This document shows, in pieces, positions 1-13,093 of a DNA stretch of 64,000 nt (the stretch's first letter is position 1; every line of letters starts with the position of its first letter). Location: contig NC_034410.1 of the NCBI RefSeq assembly GCF_002078875.1, positions 104,866,353 through 104,930,352 on the forward strand, given 5' to 3'. A program made the translations under genes and the position numbers. Origin of the DNA: Numida meleagris (Eukaryota; Chordata; Aves; Galliformes; Numididae). The notes below the pieces were generated by a model. That model saw only the letters and a list, made by a program, of their open reading frames with translations. It was not told the origin of the DNA and did no database searches.

Positions 1-2340
1 TCTGACATAACTCACTCAGACTAATATTCTCCATTATAAATTTAGTAATACAGAAAGAACTATAGAAGCACCTACAGAATTCCAGAAAAAAAAATTCCCA
101 CTAAAATCCATTTTCAGTGGATGTCAGTATTTTTTATATCACTACACCCAAGAATCCAATTCACATACTAAATGTGTTCCACTTAGAGTTTTAACATACT
201 TGTATTCGTCAGGGCCCAGAGAAATGCAAGCACAATTCCCAAATGATGAACGAATTCTCGTTCTCAGACTTAGAAGTGAAAGGAGTGGGCTGAAGAGGGA
301 AGCGTCTGTAGTTATAATTGCCAAGGAGTCTCCAAGAATGAAAATGCATTGCCTGACCTGAACCTATTCCAGTTTCACATGGTATGAGAACAGAACATTT
401 GTTTTCAGCTGAAGAACAACAAAATAAATGTGTTTCCATGGCTTTCCTGGGTATCTGAATTTGTTTTCAAAGAGGATTTTTAGTAAAATGGTTCTGTTAA
501 ATAGTTCAGAGTACATCTAGCTGGTAAAGAATGAAGTTGTAAGATTGTTGGCTCACTAAAGCAACACTTTCAAGTACTGTACAATGAATAGAAAAATTCC
601 TCTCTTAATTTCAAGCAAAGAAGACCATCATCAGCACGAGATTTATGATCATTAAACAGAATAGAATTTATTGCTCAGTAAAAAGAAGTTGAAGATGTTG
701 CACTTTTGCCACTTGCTGCAAAGCTGGATTTCAGCGCAAGAAGCAGGTGTGATGTAGTATAAGAGTTGTTTAAGCATCCTAAAGCAAGCACATCCTGTGA
801 ATGTTTTCAGAACATTAAGATTCCAAATAGGAAGTTTGTCTTCTTTAAGTGGTACTTGGGAGCTTCAGGCTTCAGAGTCTGAATGTGCCAGAGCACAGAC
901 TTGGCACCTCACCCCCTCCTCCGAGGGGAACCTATGAGTGACCTGTCCCTCAAGAATACCTGTACTGAGCTATGGGACATGGGTCAGGACATCTGCGGAA
1001 AATTCTGCACTAACAGGGATTATTTCATTTTTATTTTGAACATTTTTGGCAAGTGTTGTTACCAGCACTATAACAAAGAAATTGTGGAAGGTAAAAAAAA
1101 AAAAAGGGGGGGGGGAAATCAAGCTCAATCGTATTAACTGTTATATCTAGCAAGGAATTAAATTCACAAACTAAAATCCTTACTGCAAAGCTTAGAAATA
1201 GTGGTCCTTCAGCTAGAAAAAGGTAAGTCTACACTGCAGCAGCAGTGCATCTATCATATCCCAAGGAGCAGGGCTAAAAGAGAGGTGAGGATTCAGAGGA
1301 AACCATTTGGCATCTCTCCCAGACAGTCACTAAGCCTTCTCATTCCACTCCTGCCTGAAGCTCCAGTCCGCCAACTTGCATGGAAGAGCTTCCGAAGAAC
1401 TAAATTATGACCTGGCTTAAGGGAAATATGGAACAGAACATACTGAAAATGAAATAGCATGGCTCAAACTTATCAGGGTTACTACATCTGACCACAGGAA
1501 AGTTTGAAGGCACAGATATTCTGGGGGGAGACATGAAAAATGGGCAAAAGGGTGATAATTTGTACAAAGTCTTAGACAACAGAACTTAGTTTTTCCTTTT
1601 ACCTCTTGAAAAACTGAGTGGATGTTTGACTAGCCTAAGAGGCAACCAGCAGGGAGGTGATGAAAATTTCCTGTATGGGAGAAAACAAGAAGGTTGAAGG
1701 AGAAAGAAAATCATGTACACCAGAACAACCACTCAGATGCGTGTGATTACTTCCAACTTGGGCGCCTGAGGACTTGAACCAGCAGGATCCAGTTTTCACA
1801 AGTTAACAGCCATAAGCACTGAGACCTTTGAGAGAGAAGGGAAAAGAGGGGGAGGAGAACAAGCAAGTAAGCCAAGGAAGGCCATCTGTTAAGTGAACCT
1901 CGGCTATGAACTCAAGACCTGCCCACGATAGGCTCAAACATTAATAGGATGTCCCAGAAACACCAACAGCTAATGCATTAAAATTCCTTTACTTCATCAA
2001 AATTGACTAAAAATTAAAGTGTCTAATTTAAAAATAATTTCACTATGTGTAATAGCCAATTAGTCACAAATTATGTACAAAATAAACCTCACAACAAACT
2101 ACAAAATGAGAACATTCTTAGTATTTTTGAAACTGTATTGTTATCAATCAGGAAAAAGTGAACAGTTAAATTATATAGAAATGCCAAATTTTCTCCTGGC
2201 AGCATTTGTAAACTTTAGAAAGCACTATACATGGATGCAAGGAAGAAGAGGGAGGGGGAGGAAAAGCTCCCACACGAATTCCCAGCTCCTAGCAGAAATA
2301 GAGAACGAAGTGAATTTGACAATGAGCCCCGACTCTGGAG
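1..2340. other. Intronic sequence, no gene seen
   Basis: AT-rich unique sequence with only short chance frames. The A13-G10 run is the only notable item. Confidence 0.7.
1093..1115 (+). repeat. A13-G10 homopurine run
   Basis: Thirteen A are followed directly by ten G. The two abutting homopolymers form an uninterrupted purine strand. Confidence 0.95.
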
Positions 2341-2469
2341 ACGTTCAAGGCCAGGCTGGACCAGGCTCTGAGTAACCTGATCCAGCTGTGAAGGTCCCTG
2401 TTCACTGCAGAGGAGCTGGACTAGATGGCCTTTAAAGGTCCCTTCCAACTCAAAGGATTCTGTGACTCT
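2341..2469 (+). mobile_element. CR1 LINE fragment, 3' end
   Basis: This is a 5'-truncated CR1 in plus orientation. It has the typical tail order: GAGCTGGACTAGATGGCC, then CCCTTCCAACTC, then ATTCTGTGACTCT. Only about 130 bp of the 3' region remains. Confidence 0.9.
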
Positions 2470-2817
2470 CATACTATAATTCAGAAGTTAGGGAAACAGA
2501 AACATGACAAACTTAATGACTTAACATGACACCTTGAAGTATCTCATAGAGCTTCCTTTACAAGGAAAAGGAAAAAAAAATTACCAGTCTATGGTAGATG
2601 ATAACAGAAGGTTCATTCTTTTTCTCATCTTGCTGCTTAATTCCTAACAGCTTCTCATAAAATAATTCTCATAAAAACTGGAATAAAACTTTTAATTCTA
2701 AACTAAAGTTTCAGTACTACAGGATCAGCTTTTAATCATACGCAGGAGAGTAATTCTTACACAAAAGGAAGGGATTTTTGTGGTGATAATGCACAAATCC
2801 ATGATGTCCTTAATGAA

Positions 2818-3215
2818 TTGTACAATTTAATTTGGAAGGGACCTCTGGAAGTCATGAAGTCTAATCTTCTGTTCAAAGCAGGACTAACCTCAAAGGTGGA
2901 TTCCAGCACCGCATTCCATCAAAATTTGAATGTGTCCAAAGATGGAGAACCCATCGTGTCTCTAGAAAATCTGTCTCAGGGTTTAACTGCCATCACGGCA
3001 ACGCATCTTTTCCTTATACCCAAGTGGACTTTTCCCCATCGGATATTGCATGCTTCCCTTTCTGACTCGTCTTCCAGAGCCTGACCTGTATTTTCTATTA
3101 CCCCCTCTGGCCCGTGGAGGACTCTCCATGCTGAACTCCCTCAGCTTTCCTCGTACATCATGAACTAATGCCCCCTAACTATTTCGCTGGCCTGTTGCTG
3201 GACTCTGGGGATCAC
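2818..3215 (-). mobile_element. CR1 LINE fragment, old
   Basis: This is a CR1 in minus orientation. It starts with the complemented tail (TTGGAAGGGACCTCTGGAAG), then AAAGATGGAGAACCC, and ends near CATGCTGAACTCCCTCAGC and TGTTGCTGGACTC, which match upstream CR1 body segments. It is strongly diverged, so boundaries are approximate. Confidence 0.75.
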
Positions 3216-3506
3216 TAATTCCAAACATACTAAGATTTGCAGAGAACTTCAGGACCAAAGTTTGTAAACAATATCATCTTTAAGTCAGCAATCTTTCACC
3301 ACCACCTAGTTCCCTTTACACAGTACATTGTCGCCGCTTCTCTCAACATGTAAGTGTTGATAGTTTTATGGCTTTATCTATAAAGGGTTAACAAATACTG
3401 GAAATAAAAGCCAACCCTCCTCTCCTCCAAAATAAGTCACGATATATTTAACATGAGAAATATCCACACCACCAACTGCTTGGTTCCAGTTTTTCCTCCT
3501 TAGGGG

Positions 3507-3537
3507 TTTTTTTTTTTTTTTTTTTTTTTCTTTTTTT
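3507..3537 (+). repeat. Poly-T run
   Basis: There are 23 T, one C and 7 T on the plus strand. It could be the A-tail of a minus-strand insertion, but no retrocopy body was recognised to its left. Confidence 0.95.
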
Positions 3538-6283
3538 AAAGCTTTCAGGATGCGTTTGTATAGTATCTTCTCTCTTTTCTTCAATAAGAATGAAATAAAA
3601 TTGTGGCATTACGCAAAATAATAAATTAAAAAATTACTGAAACAAAATAATAATAGCAAGAGTTGACAGGAACTCCTCTGATGGTAACTTCCTACCTCCC
3701 ACTGCTCTAAAAAGAAAAGAGCTAAAAGATGTTCCTCTGACATCACAATCAATAATAAGATTAATTACCTTAAAGAACAGGCAGAAAGACCAAAACAGAC
3801 ACTTTCAAAGAGGTATTACAAAATGCCAGTCATGGGAAAACCCTCACTCCACTCCCACGAGAGCTGCTAATCTCTCATTTAACTTCCCCTACATTTTGCA
3901 ACATAAATCATGAAACTAGAAGAAGCCAATGTAATCATCTAAGCCTAATCTCTTTAATAGCAGAAGACACAGGACTGCAATGAATTATTTCTTTTGAGTT
4001 AATGTTTATGGATTTTTGCTTTTTCCAATGGGGAGAAAAATTTCCACCTTCAGTCTTGATTGAAATATTGCCAGGGAAGGAAGTTCTACCCACAAATTCA
4101 CATTTTTTCCTCATATTCACCACTAACATTTTGTTCACTTTCACTGCTAGCTCTGTCATGATTTGGTCTAGCAGGCATGCTCAGCTCTTACATCACATAG
4201 CTTAATTCCACAATTTTGATAAGGTAAAGCTTTTGGAGACCACAGATGAATTAAACTAACTTCCTTTCCAAGCCCCTGGAGTTTGCAAGCAACGTATTAT
4301 TTTCAAGCCCATCATTTTTTTATGCCTGTTCTAGGAACTCTGCTTTACCACCACTGACTCCTTCACTGAAAACCAACCATAAATTGTATTCCAGCTGCAG
4401 TCGCATCAGTTGCAAAGAAAAAAAGATTTGTATGTGCCTCTGTTTTATGCATCCATTGATTGCATTAGGACCACTTACCACAGAAATCAGACAATCTCAC
4501 AGTGGGTAATCCAGACATTTTCAGAGCTAATGTTTCTTAAAATAGTATTCCACTATAAGCATAACTTGTATTTCTTTGTTCCTGGACATGCAATTTTTAT
4601 TTTTGTCTGCTTTGAAGTAAATATCATTTTACAGCAGATCAATTTGTAGCCTGGTTTCATTTACTTCTTATGTCCTGTTGTCGAGACATTTAATTCATTC
4701 ATAAAAATACTAAAAACACAAAGATGAGAAAGAACAGATAAGAATGCAGCTTTATACAGCTTCAGTTCTGAAACAACAGAAAACAAGACCAGATGTCCAA
4801 AGGTTCGCTCTTAAATCCCTTCTCTTCCCGCTCTTTTCTCACTTCCAGTAAAGAAGTTACTGTCTCTAAACCAATTTTGGAAAATGTGGGACCTCTTCTA
4901 AAAAACATCCAAACCATCTGCCAAGGCAATTGTTGCCAGTATGTCACATCCTCATATTTGGTAAAGCTTTTGGAATATTTGGAATAACTCATTTCCATCT
5001 CCCTTGCTAGAATTTAAGTCCTCTATTTTGTCCTACACACAGTAGATTGGGTGGGGGAGTAATTCATTTGTTACGCTTGATTCCTCTTAAATACTTTCTC
5101 CTTCTCTAGAAGGTGCAAATCAATGTTTCCTTCAAATGTTGTATTTCCTAGGCTGTGATTATTTCTGCTGCTGTGATCTGGATGTTGAGGCTCAGTGTGG
5201 ACAGCAAAGATGCTACTAAGCTGACTGATGCTTACCAACAGCAAAGAGAGCAGAACGATATCATCCTAAAAACTAAAAGCTTTATCTCAGACACTTCACT
5301 CCTCCCCTTTCCTTGCGGCAACATCATGACACTGATGACTCATATTCAGATTTATAAACAGAAGTAAACTATTAAAGAATTTGTTTTCCATACTAAATTT
5401 TTAGCTTAAAATAAGGTCTTTGATGCCTGTTGCCAGCAATGTGCTTGAAGCCTGCCTTTCAACCTTTTTTCACACTCTGGTTTTAAAGTGGATTTACTTT
5501 CAGCTGTCAACAATTTTCCAACTGCAACCATCAGTGACTGGGATAGCTGATTTTCAGACATATCAGAAGGTCATTTTCTAAATAAATACAGACATAACAG
5601 AGTGGTAGACACAGACCATAAATACTATTTGCTTGAATCCCAATTCTCTGCATGGATGAAAGGGAAGGCTTTCATTTTGGTTATCACCAACCACCTTTCA
5701 ACATAGCAGCTCAGCATGGACAATGTCTCTGCCATGTTTTCAGGAAAATATACCATCAAAAAACAACAACAAATGAAGACGGGATGAAAAAAAGGGAATA
5801 TAACACTAGAACAACAACAACAAAAAACACTAAAGAAAACATGGAACAGAGAAAGAAACACGTTCTTTATTTACCCTATTCTTTGAAGTTACAATAAGGT
5901 ATAACATCTTAGAGAACTGGATCATAATTGGGAAAGAGTCACTTGCAATGACCACTCAGATAAACAAGCAGCGGGCTCAGTTTCATGCATTGATTTCTTT
6001 CTCTGTAGCAATACAAAAATAGACAGGAAAAACCCATCAAGGGAACACACAGGCTGCAACTCTAAAACATTCCTGAGATTAGACAGCTTCTCTATGTATA
6101 AAAACAACTGTCTTCATCATACAGATATTCTGTTTTTTAAACACTTACAAAATTCACTCCTGAACTGTGCTCAGGTTAGAGCATTTGATGGAATAGATGA
6201 CATCCTTGCTGAATTCTGCTACAACAGTTTTCTAAATGGACTGCTGAAACAAAACAGCAAGGACAGTGCTAGATGTGCAGTGA
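3538..6283. other. Intronic sequence, no gene seen
   Basis: AT-rich, with AAC-rich stretches at 5759-5828. No protein family or repeat family was recognised. Confidence 0.7.
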
Positions 6284-7085
6284 GCTGAAGAGGAGAGGGC
6301 AGAGAGGAACCTTAGGAAGTTCAAGGGCAACGTAGAGTCTAGCACCTGTGGAGGAATAACCACGTGCATCAGTATAGGTTAGGCGCTGATCTGCTGGAAA
6401 GGAGCTCTGCAGAGAAGGACCTGCGTGTCCTGGTGGACAACAGGTTGGCCATGAGCCAGCACTGTGCCCTTGTGACCAAGAAGGCCAATGGGATCCTGGG
6501 GGGCATTAACAAGAGCGTGGCCAGCGGGTCAAAGGAGGTCATCTTCCCTCCCCACACTGCTCCGGTGAGGCCACATTTAGACTACTGTGACCAGTTCTGG
6601 GCTTCTCAGTTCAAGAAAGGCAAGGAACTTCTAGAGAGAGTCCAGTGGAGGGCCACAAAGATGATGAGGGGCCTGGAGCACCTCCCTTATGAGGAAAGGC
6701 TGAGGGAGCTGGGACAGTTTAGCCTGCAGAAGAGAAGACAAGACAAGAAGATCTTATCAACACTTAGAAATATCTAAAGAGTGGGAGTCAAAAGGATGGG
6801 ACCAATCTCTTTTTGGTGGTGCCCAGTGACAGGACAAGGAGCAACGAGTACAAACCAAAAAACAGAAAGTTCCATACAAATGTGACAAAAATGTCTTCAC
6901 TGTGAGGGTGACATAACATTGGAACAGGCTGCTTAGAGAGGTTATGGAGTCTCCTTCCCTGGAGGTATTTTAAACCCACCTGGATGCTTTCCTGTGTAAC
7001 CTACTGTAAGGAACCAGCTTTAGCAGGGCGTTGGACTAGATGGTCTCTAGATGGTCCTTCCAACCCTTACAATTCTATGATTCTG
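6284..7085 (+). mobile_element. CR1 LINE, about 0.8 kb, with the end of ORF2
   Basis: This is the most intact CR1 in the window. The frame 6364-6777 encodes a piece of the CR1 ORF2 C-terminal region, with MHQYRLGADLLE, SAEKDL.VLVDNRL, ALVTKKANGILGG and RATKMMRGLEHLPYEERLREL. A stop follows at RNI. Then comes the 3' non-coding part, with GAGGTTATGGAGTCTCC, TTAGCAGGGCGTTGGACTAG and the tail ATTCTATGATTCTGA. It is 5'-truncated: the endonuclease and catalytic reverse transcriptase parts are missing, so it cannot move on its own. Confidence 0.95.
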
Positions 7086-9141
7086 AGAAGTATTTTAAAT
7101 ATGCAAAGCAATAGGTAGGAGAGATATTACGCACACTTAAGTGTGAGAGACTTAAGTTCCAATAACTTCTAAAGAATAGATAAACAAACACTAGGAAGTA
7201 ACCACAGAAGTCTTAACTTCCTAATTTTTTTGAATGCAATTGGACAGACAGACTGGTATTGAGTGACAATCTGCTGTTTGAAAACTTTACATGCCTTTAC
7301 TCTCTCTCTACTAGTTATCTCCTAAGATGGGCTTAAAGTTCTGATACAGGCCTTGAATTCCTCAAAGTAAATTAGTAAAAGAAATCAAGTAAACAAAGAA
7401 GCCTCTATTAATATCCTCCTTCTGAAAGGTGTCAGGCAAACATGTTTTTTCCCCTTCTAAGGAAAGACACAAGAAGCACTAATAATACGTAAGAGTTTAT
7501 AGAAATAAACACTGAAGTAATACTGTAAAAGGCAGAAATAACCGAGAAAATTAGTAACTACAAAATGGGACATCTCAATGACACCTCGCAAGTAACAGTT
7601 AATATTTTCCTTTCCTCATTTATCTTACAAGTTCTGGAAGCTGCTCTGTGCCAGGCTGTAGCTTTCTTTCTGGAAAGAAACAAAATCCTTGGCTTTCTCT
7701 TTTAAAAGCAGTGAGACACAGCAGCAGGAAGGAGTTCAAGTAAGCCAACATACCTTGTACATGGAGTGCAGAGGCCATCCTTAGAATAGTTTGCATCCTG
7801 AAAACTGCTTTCAAGTAATAGCAATTACAAAGAACTAGTTTCCTGGCCCGAGGAAGGTATATCACTTAAGAAACAGCTTGGATTGGCTGGTTTTCTGAAT
7901 GGTTAAATATGGCAAACTTAGTTACTGAGTATCTCCAAGTAGAGTATTTCATAACAACATTCAAATCTGACAGGGCAGGGAAGTACTTTTAAAAGTAATG
8001 GTAGCAAATGCCATTAAAACCTTACTCATTCGTATTGAAAGATACTACTGTCTTACAAGAGATCAGTAGACATGAGTTGTACTTTCTGCCAATGAACATC
8101 ATTTAGCCTTTCCTTCAAATGTATTTTTTCCACATTTTACTAAACATAGTTTGCTACTACAAACGCCATTTTTCCAGTTTGCCTTTTGCACCCCCATGCT
8201 CAGCTGTAGCATAGAAATGACCTAGCCTTAGTTATGATTTCGGAGCCCTTTGTGGAAGCAATGTTATTTTACTGAGTGTACCAAGAGAAACAATTTCAAC
8301 AGCAGTCCTGTCTGGTAACAATGTATTCCTAAATCAAAGCATGTTAATATTTATAAATGACTAGCCAGTATTCCTGTAAATTTAGCAATTAGACCCCCTG
8401 TCCCTGACTTCTTCTGCTCCCAAATCCATCAACAATAAGCATCATTAAGAACGTTATGGCTCATCTGATGTTTCAGGATGCTGCCTAAACTTCAGTACAA
8501 CTAAACCTACTACTTCCAGTAAAGATTAATGAAAAATCTAGGAAGGTCAAATACTCGCTTTCTGAAACAGATGCACTGCTGCGCTTTTCACTACATGGCT
8601 ATTATGTAGCTCTATCTGCCTGCATGGCATCTTTACACAGTCCAACATACCATATTTGATTTTATATCCTTCCATCTGATGTTTATTGTGACTACAGTGT
8701 TCAGGATCTGAAATAAACCAGAAGGAAAGCTGTGGTAAAGTGTTATTTAGAGAATTAAAATTTTCTTACAGTAGATTTGAGTTCAGATGTATTAGAAGAC
8801 ACCAATAGGACTTTCAACATGTTTAAACTGCCTAAATTGAACTCTTGCACATGTGGTCTGTTATTCAGATTAATCAACAAATGATTAATGTACGCAGCAT
8901 AAGATCATGCACCACTGAGTTTGCTCTCTGAACCCTTCTTTTAGTAGTAGCTAGTAACTGAATATTTTTGAGAAGTCCTTGCAGAACATAAGCCATCTTT
9001 CACCCATTCTCAATCAGGTAAGTGTGAAAAAACACTGAAAACAACATCCTCAATCTTCTACAGGACGAACTGTTTGAGATTAGTTTAATAAAGCACACCC
9101 AGTTTGATAGACATGTATTGCCGTACAAAAATGCACTACTT

Positions 9142-9168
9142 CCCCCCCCCCCCCCCAAAAAAAAAAAA
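9142..9168 (+). repeat. C15-A12 run
   Basis: Fifteen C are followed by twelve A. A separate run of about 16 A lies at 9210-9225. Confidence 0.95.
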
Positions 9169-9923
9169 CCCACTGTTAGAATTAGTATTTTAAAAATATC
9201 TCTTACTGGAAAAAAAAAAAAAAAAGAATGTGGCTATCTTTAAGAAATCTTCACTGCATTTTTCTACTACAGCTACTGGTTCCAGAACCTACAACATCCT
9301 TCCTCACAAATCTCTTCATTTTCTGCTGTACATCAAACCACGTTTTGACCTCCTATTTCACTACACACATCCTCCATCTCTTCCTTTCATCAAGGACTCT
9401 GCATGCCTCATCCCACCCATGCAGAGCAAAAATAGCTGCTCCTCCCTAATGACTGTGAACCCAAAAGCCTGCCTGCCTTTTCCAACTGCATCTGGAATTC
9501 CAACTGGTTTAACAAAAATATTATGCCTTGCTATGTAAATTGTTGCAGAGAAACAAGGTGCCTACAAACACTACAGGTAACAGCCCTCTGCACTTCATTT
9601 TTTCCTTATTTCTCACTTTTTCCACGCAGAAAAAAGAAATAAGTCATTCCAGGTTATCCACATTTTAAATTTATCACGGCTTTGACCACTATGCAAAAAG
9701 CTGTCAGTTATTTGACTTAGAGAGAAAGCACCCAGACTGCTCAGAGCGCTACCCAAAGGCCTTCTCCTTGCTGATACCTCAGGAATCCCCTGGCATTTTG
9801 CCATCAGCTAGATGTAGCACCCACAGAAAAATAGGACTTGTAGGGCCACCTGAGCCATTAAGTTCAGATCTTTGAAAGACCACAAGAGCATTGCAGCATC
9901 AGCTCTTCAGTCCACTGGGATTT

Positions 9924-9971
9924 CCAAGATCCTACACTGGTTTTTTTCCAAGAGCCTACACTGGTTTTCTC
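9924..9971 (+). repeat. 24-bp tandem duplication, two copies
   Basis: Unit CCAAGATCCTACACTGG plus seven T (9924-9947) is followed by CCAAGAGCCTACACTGG plus TTTTCTC (9948-9971). The copies are close but not identical. Confidence 0.9.
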
Positions 9972-10270
9972 ATTTTGAACTTAGACACTGGAAGATACAG
10001 CTCTCGGAAAGTCTCAGTAGGGAAGTGGCTCAGGTTTCTGTACCCAAATTTCAGAAGCATGTGCCCCCATGTTCTCCCAAGCACTGCCTTTGCTTCGTAG
10101 AGAGGAACAGCACCCTCTCTGTAGAGCAACGCGGACTTCACAGCCTGCTTGTGAACTGCACAATGAACACTGATTTCTACAACATAAACACTGTGTGACC
10201 CTTCAGAAGAGGGAGCTGGACAGGTTTAGGACACCCATTGCTCACAGCAACAAAACACCAGTGTGCAACT

Positions 10271-10345
10271 GGCACTGTTGGGAAAAAAATTGGGATACGA
10301 AGAGGGAATTGGCACTGTTGGGAAATTGGGATACGAAGAGGGCGC
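10271..10345 (+). repeat. 35-40 bp imperfect tandem duplication
   Basis: Two copies share GGCACTGTTGGGAAA, then TTGGGATACGAAGAGGG. The first (10271-10310) has five extra A/T bases in the middle; the second (10311-10345) is shorter. No repeat family was recognised. Confidence 0.9.
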
Positions 10346-10960
10346 AGAGCAGTGACAACTCAAGGCAAGTAATTCTTTGCATTTTGATACACTGGCTAAA
10401 CACAGTCCTGTGAACAGAAAAATATGCAGTCATGCTTTCCATTTTGATAAAGGAATTTGAGAATAGGTTTCAGTATTTCCAAAAAAACACCCTTTTTCTT
10501 TGAATACTTGTGACTCCCTTGTCAGTCAACATAAATAAAACCTGTGAAATTTCAAATAGAATGTACAGAGTTGCAATCACATATTCAACTCAGGAGTCTG
10601 ATCATGTCTCTTTACCAGAATTCAATAAGCCCTGTCTTCGCAGACAGAAATCTCCCTTGCTTCACAGCCAAGCCTTATTCATGTCATCGCTTTTTGGCAG
10701 TACATACATTTGCAAACAATTGTTTTCAAGGATGAAGTATAGGAAGAGCAAAATTTCATCACAAATCTGACAAACACCTTGAGAACTCACTAAGAACTGA
10801 GCCACTGCCATCGAACCAGAGCAATGCATTAGTTTCACAAAAACAGGCTCGCATATCCCATTAGTTTCACATTTTGTTGCTCTCTTCTTTTTATGCTTTA
10901 ATGAAGGATATATATTAAAAAAGTAGTTCTGATACATATATTTACTATATTAATTATTTT

Positions 10961-11030
10961 GTATGCAGCCCAAGACAATTCCTCTTCACTCAATGCGGCC
11001 CAGGCAAGCCAAAAAGGTTGGACACCCATG
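10961..11030 (+). mobile_element. hAT-like DNA transposon end (fragment)
   Basis: The stretch has GCAGCCCAAGACAATTC, then AATGCGGCCCAGGCAAGCC, AAAAAGGTTGGACACCC and ATG. Its complement starts near GGGTGTCCAACCTTTTTGGC, like the ends of several hAT-group elements in amniote genomes. No partner end was found, so this is a fragment. The exact family is uncertain. Confidence 0.5.
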
Positions 11031-13093
11031 AACTAGGTCAATCAACAATAACCAGTCACCAATTAGAAGTCACAACCCTACACAAAAGGCCAGGGTCTCT
11101 CCTGTGATCGCATAAGGCCACCTTACCTCTTCCAGTGAGGTACTGGCCATACATTGAAAGCTAGTTTTCCTTTGAACAATATACTCCATGGGACATATTC
11201 CTCGATTTGGCTCACCAGGATGGGATTTCAAGCCTAAGTACATTAACTGTTGCTTCCCATGTAAGCCATGAGCTGCTAGTTTCAGTTCAGACTGAGGACA
11301 ATCAGTGAATTTTAGCTTATTTCGGATGCTTGAACAACACTACTAACATTTATCCACCCATGCAAAATTGTCAGGCATCTTTCTTAGTCGCTGCAAAACA
11401 ACTGTAACTACCTCTAAACCTTAGGTCCTTAAAGAGAATTTAATTAAACATGTTTACAAACTGATTTACAAGACTACAGACACCATCTGAATCTCCAGGA
11501 AAGCTCTTAGCAAGTATTTAGTAAAGTAAGAGAACTCAAAAACAAAAACACATCTGGAAAAAGCTAGAAAACACTGTTTTCACTGGTTCCCAACAATCAC
11601 TTTTATTGGTAGCAACCAACATCCACCACAGACTGCCTTTGAAGGTCATAAGGCCAATCCAGGAGCCAGAAGTACCACTCAAATGAAGTCTGCAGAAAAA
11701 CTGTGAGCTAGGAAATGTACCTTTCTCCATTCTTGTTAAGCAAAAACTAATACATGCCACAAAAATTTTATGCTGCAGAGCACTGATGACAAAATCAAGC
11801 CCTTGGTAGTTAAAGTTATTCTTAGTTAGAGGTATTCTTGATTAATGTGGTAGCAATATGCAAATACTTTAATTTGGTATAGTGCCATCTCAATCAGTTA
11901 GCATAACTGAGTCAATATGCAATCAAGAACCCTCATAAACAAAAGTTTCACGATCTGAGTCTAGCGTACTCCTTTTCCTGATGTAAGCACACTTCAGTCT
12001 GCAAAGTAGCTATGATTTTTATATATAAAGCAACCTGAAGAAGAGTAAAATCTCTACATCCTATTCACACACTAGAGAAGAATCAGACTACTGGAGAACT
12101 TGACAGCAAACAACATATTTAGTGACTGCAGCCTGGTTCTTTCCTCCTACTCTGCCAGGCTTCATATTTTCAACATCACATGGCAGACAACAGTGTTTAC
12201 CATTGCCAAGTTTGTTCCGTCTCCATCACTATTTCAAACTGATTTCCATGTTAAGTGCTCACTTCAGTATAACACCTTAGTGAAAATATAACCGATGGAC
12301 ACATCTGGCGAAGATTTTCAGGACTGTAACACAAAGTAGGTTGCACCTACAACAGGATGAAAAGTACCCCACCTATGTCTTTTAACTAGCTGCAAGACAG
12401 ATTGATGAGTACCACATCGCTTAAAGTACTCAGTTCAAGTAGGCTTAATCAGTGAGGTATGACCCTTAATTTTTTGCTTTGTATTTAATTTTCTACCAAC
12501 TGCATTATATATATATAAATGCGTTATATTCTCCTACAGAGGCTTAGAGAAGATGCATCTGATGAGAGTTATGAACAGTTCAGTACACAGGGGAGTTCTA
12601 AAGGAAAGGGAAGATTTTCAAGTTTGTTCCATTTGCAATAAAGCCTTTCAGTGGTCCACTGACTACATTTAACGAATCTTGAAGAGCAGTTTTTTTGTGA
12701 CATTAGGGCCTAAACTGGCCACAGAAATATGAGGATCTCCACTGGAAAATATTCAGGTGGGTCAACAAACAACAAAATTAAAAGCAAAATCCTGTGTACA
12801 TCTAACTTCACAAATCTACCAGCCAACATGAGTATGCTGTATCAAGACAGCCTCCTGGGTAGCAGCAATAGGCATGATGAATGATGCTCTTCCTTAGCAG
12901 GGAAGAGAGGTCATCTAAGAAGGCATTACCAGGAATAAAACTGCCTACAGAAAAACTCTAACAATTAATTAGCTACATTGGGGAATGATGTAAAAAGGTC
13001 TTAGAATAGTAAAACACGCAGTGTCACAGAATAGACAATTACTGAATGAAGAAAATTACCAGAGACTGATTTCATATCACTACTATGTACGTA
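11031..13093. other. Intronic sequence, no gene seen
   Basis: Unique AT-rich sequence between the hAT-like end and the mariner copy. Nothing recognisable. Confidence 0.7.

Larger units (their letters stand above)
7086..10960. other. Intronic sequence, no gene seen
   Basis: Unique AT-rich sequence with homopolymers near 9.15 and 9.21 kb and two small tandem duplications near 9.93 and 10.3 kb. Frames of 60-108 codons here show no recognisable domains. Confidence 0.7.
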
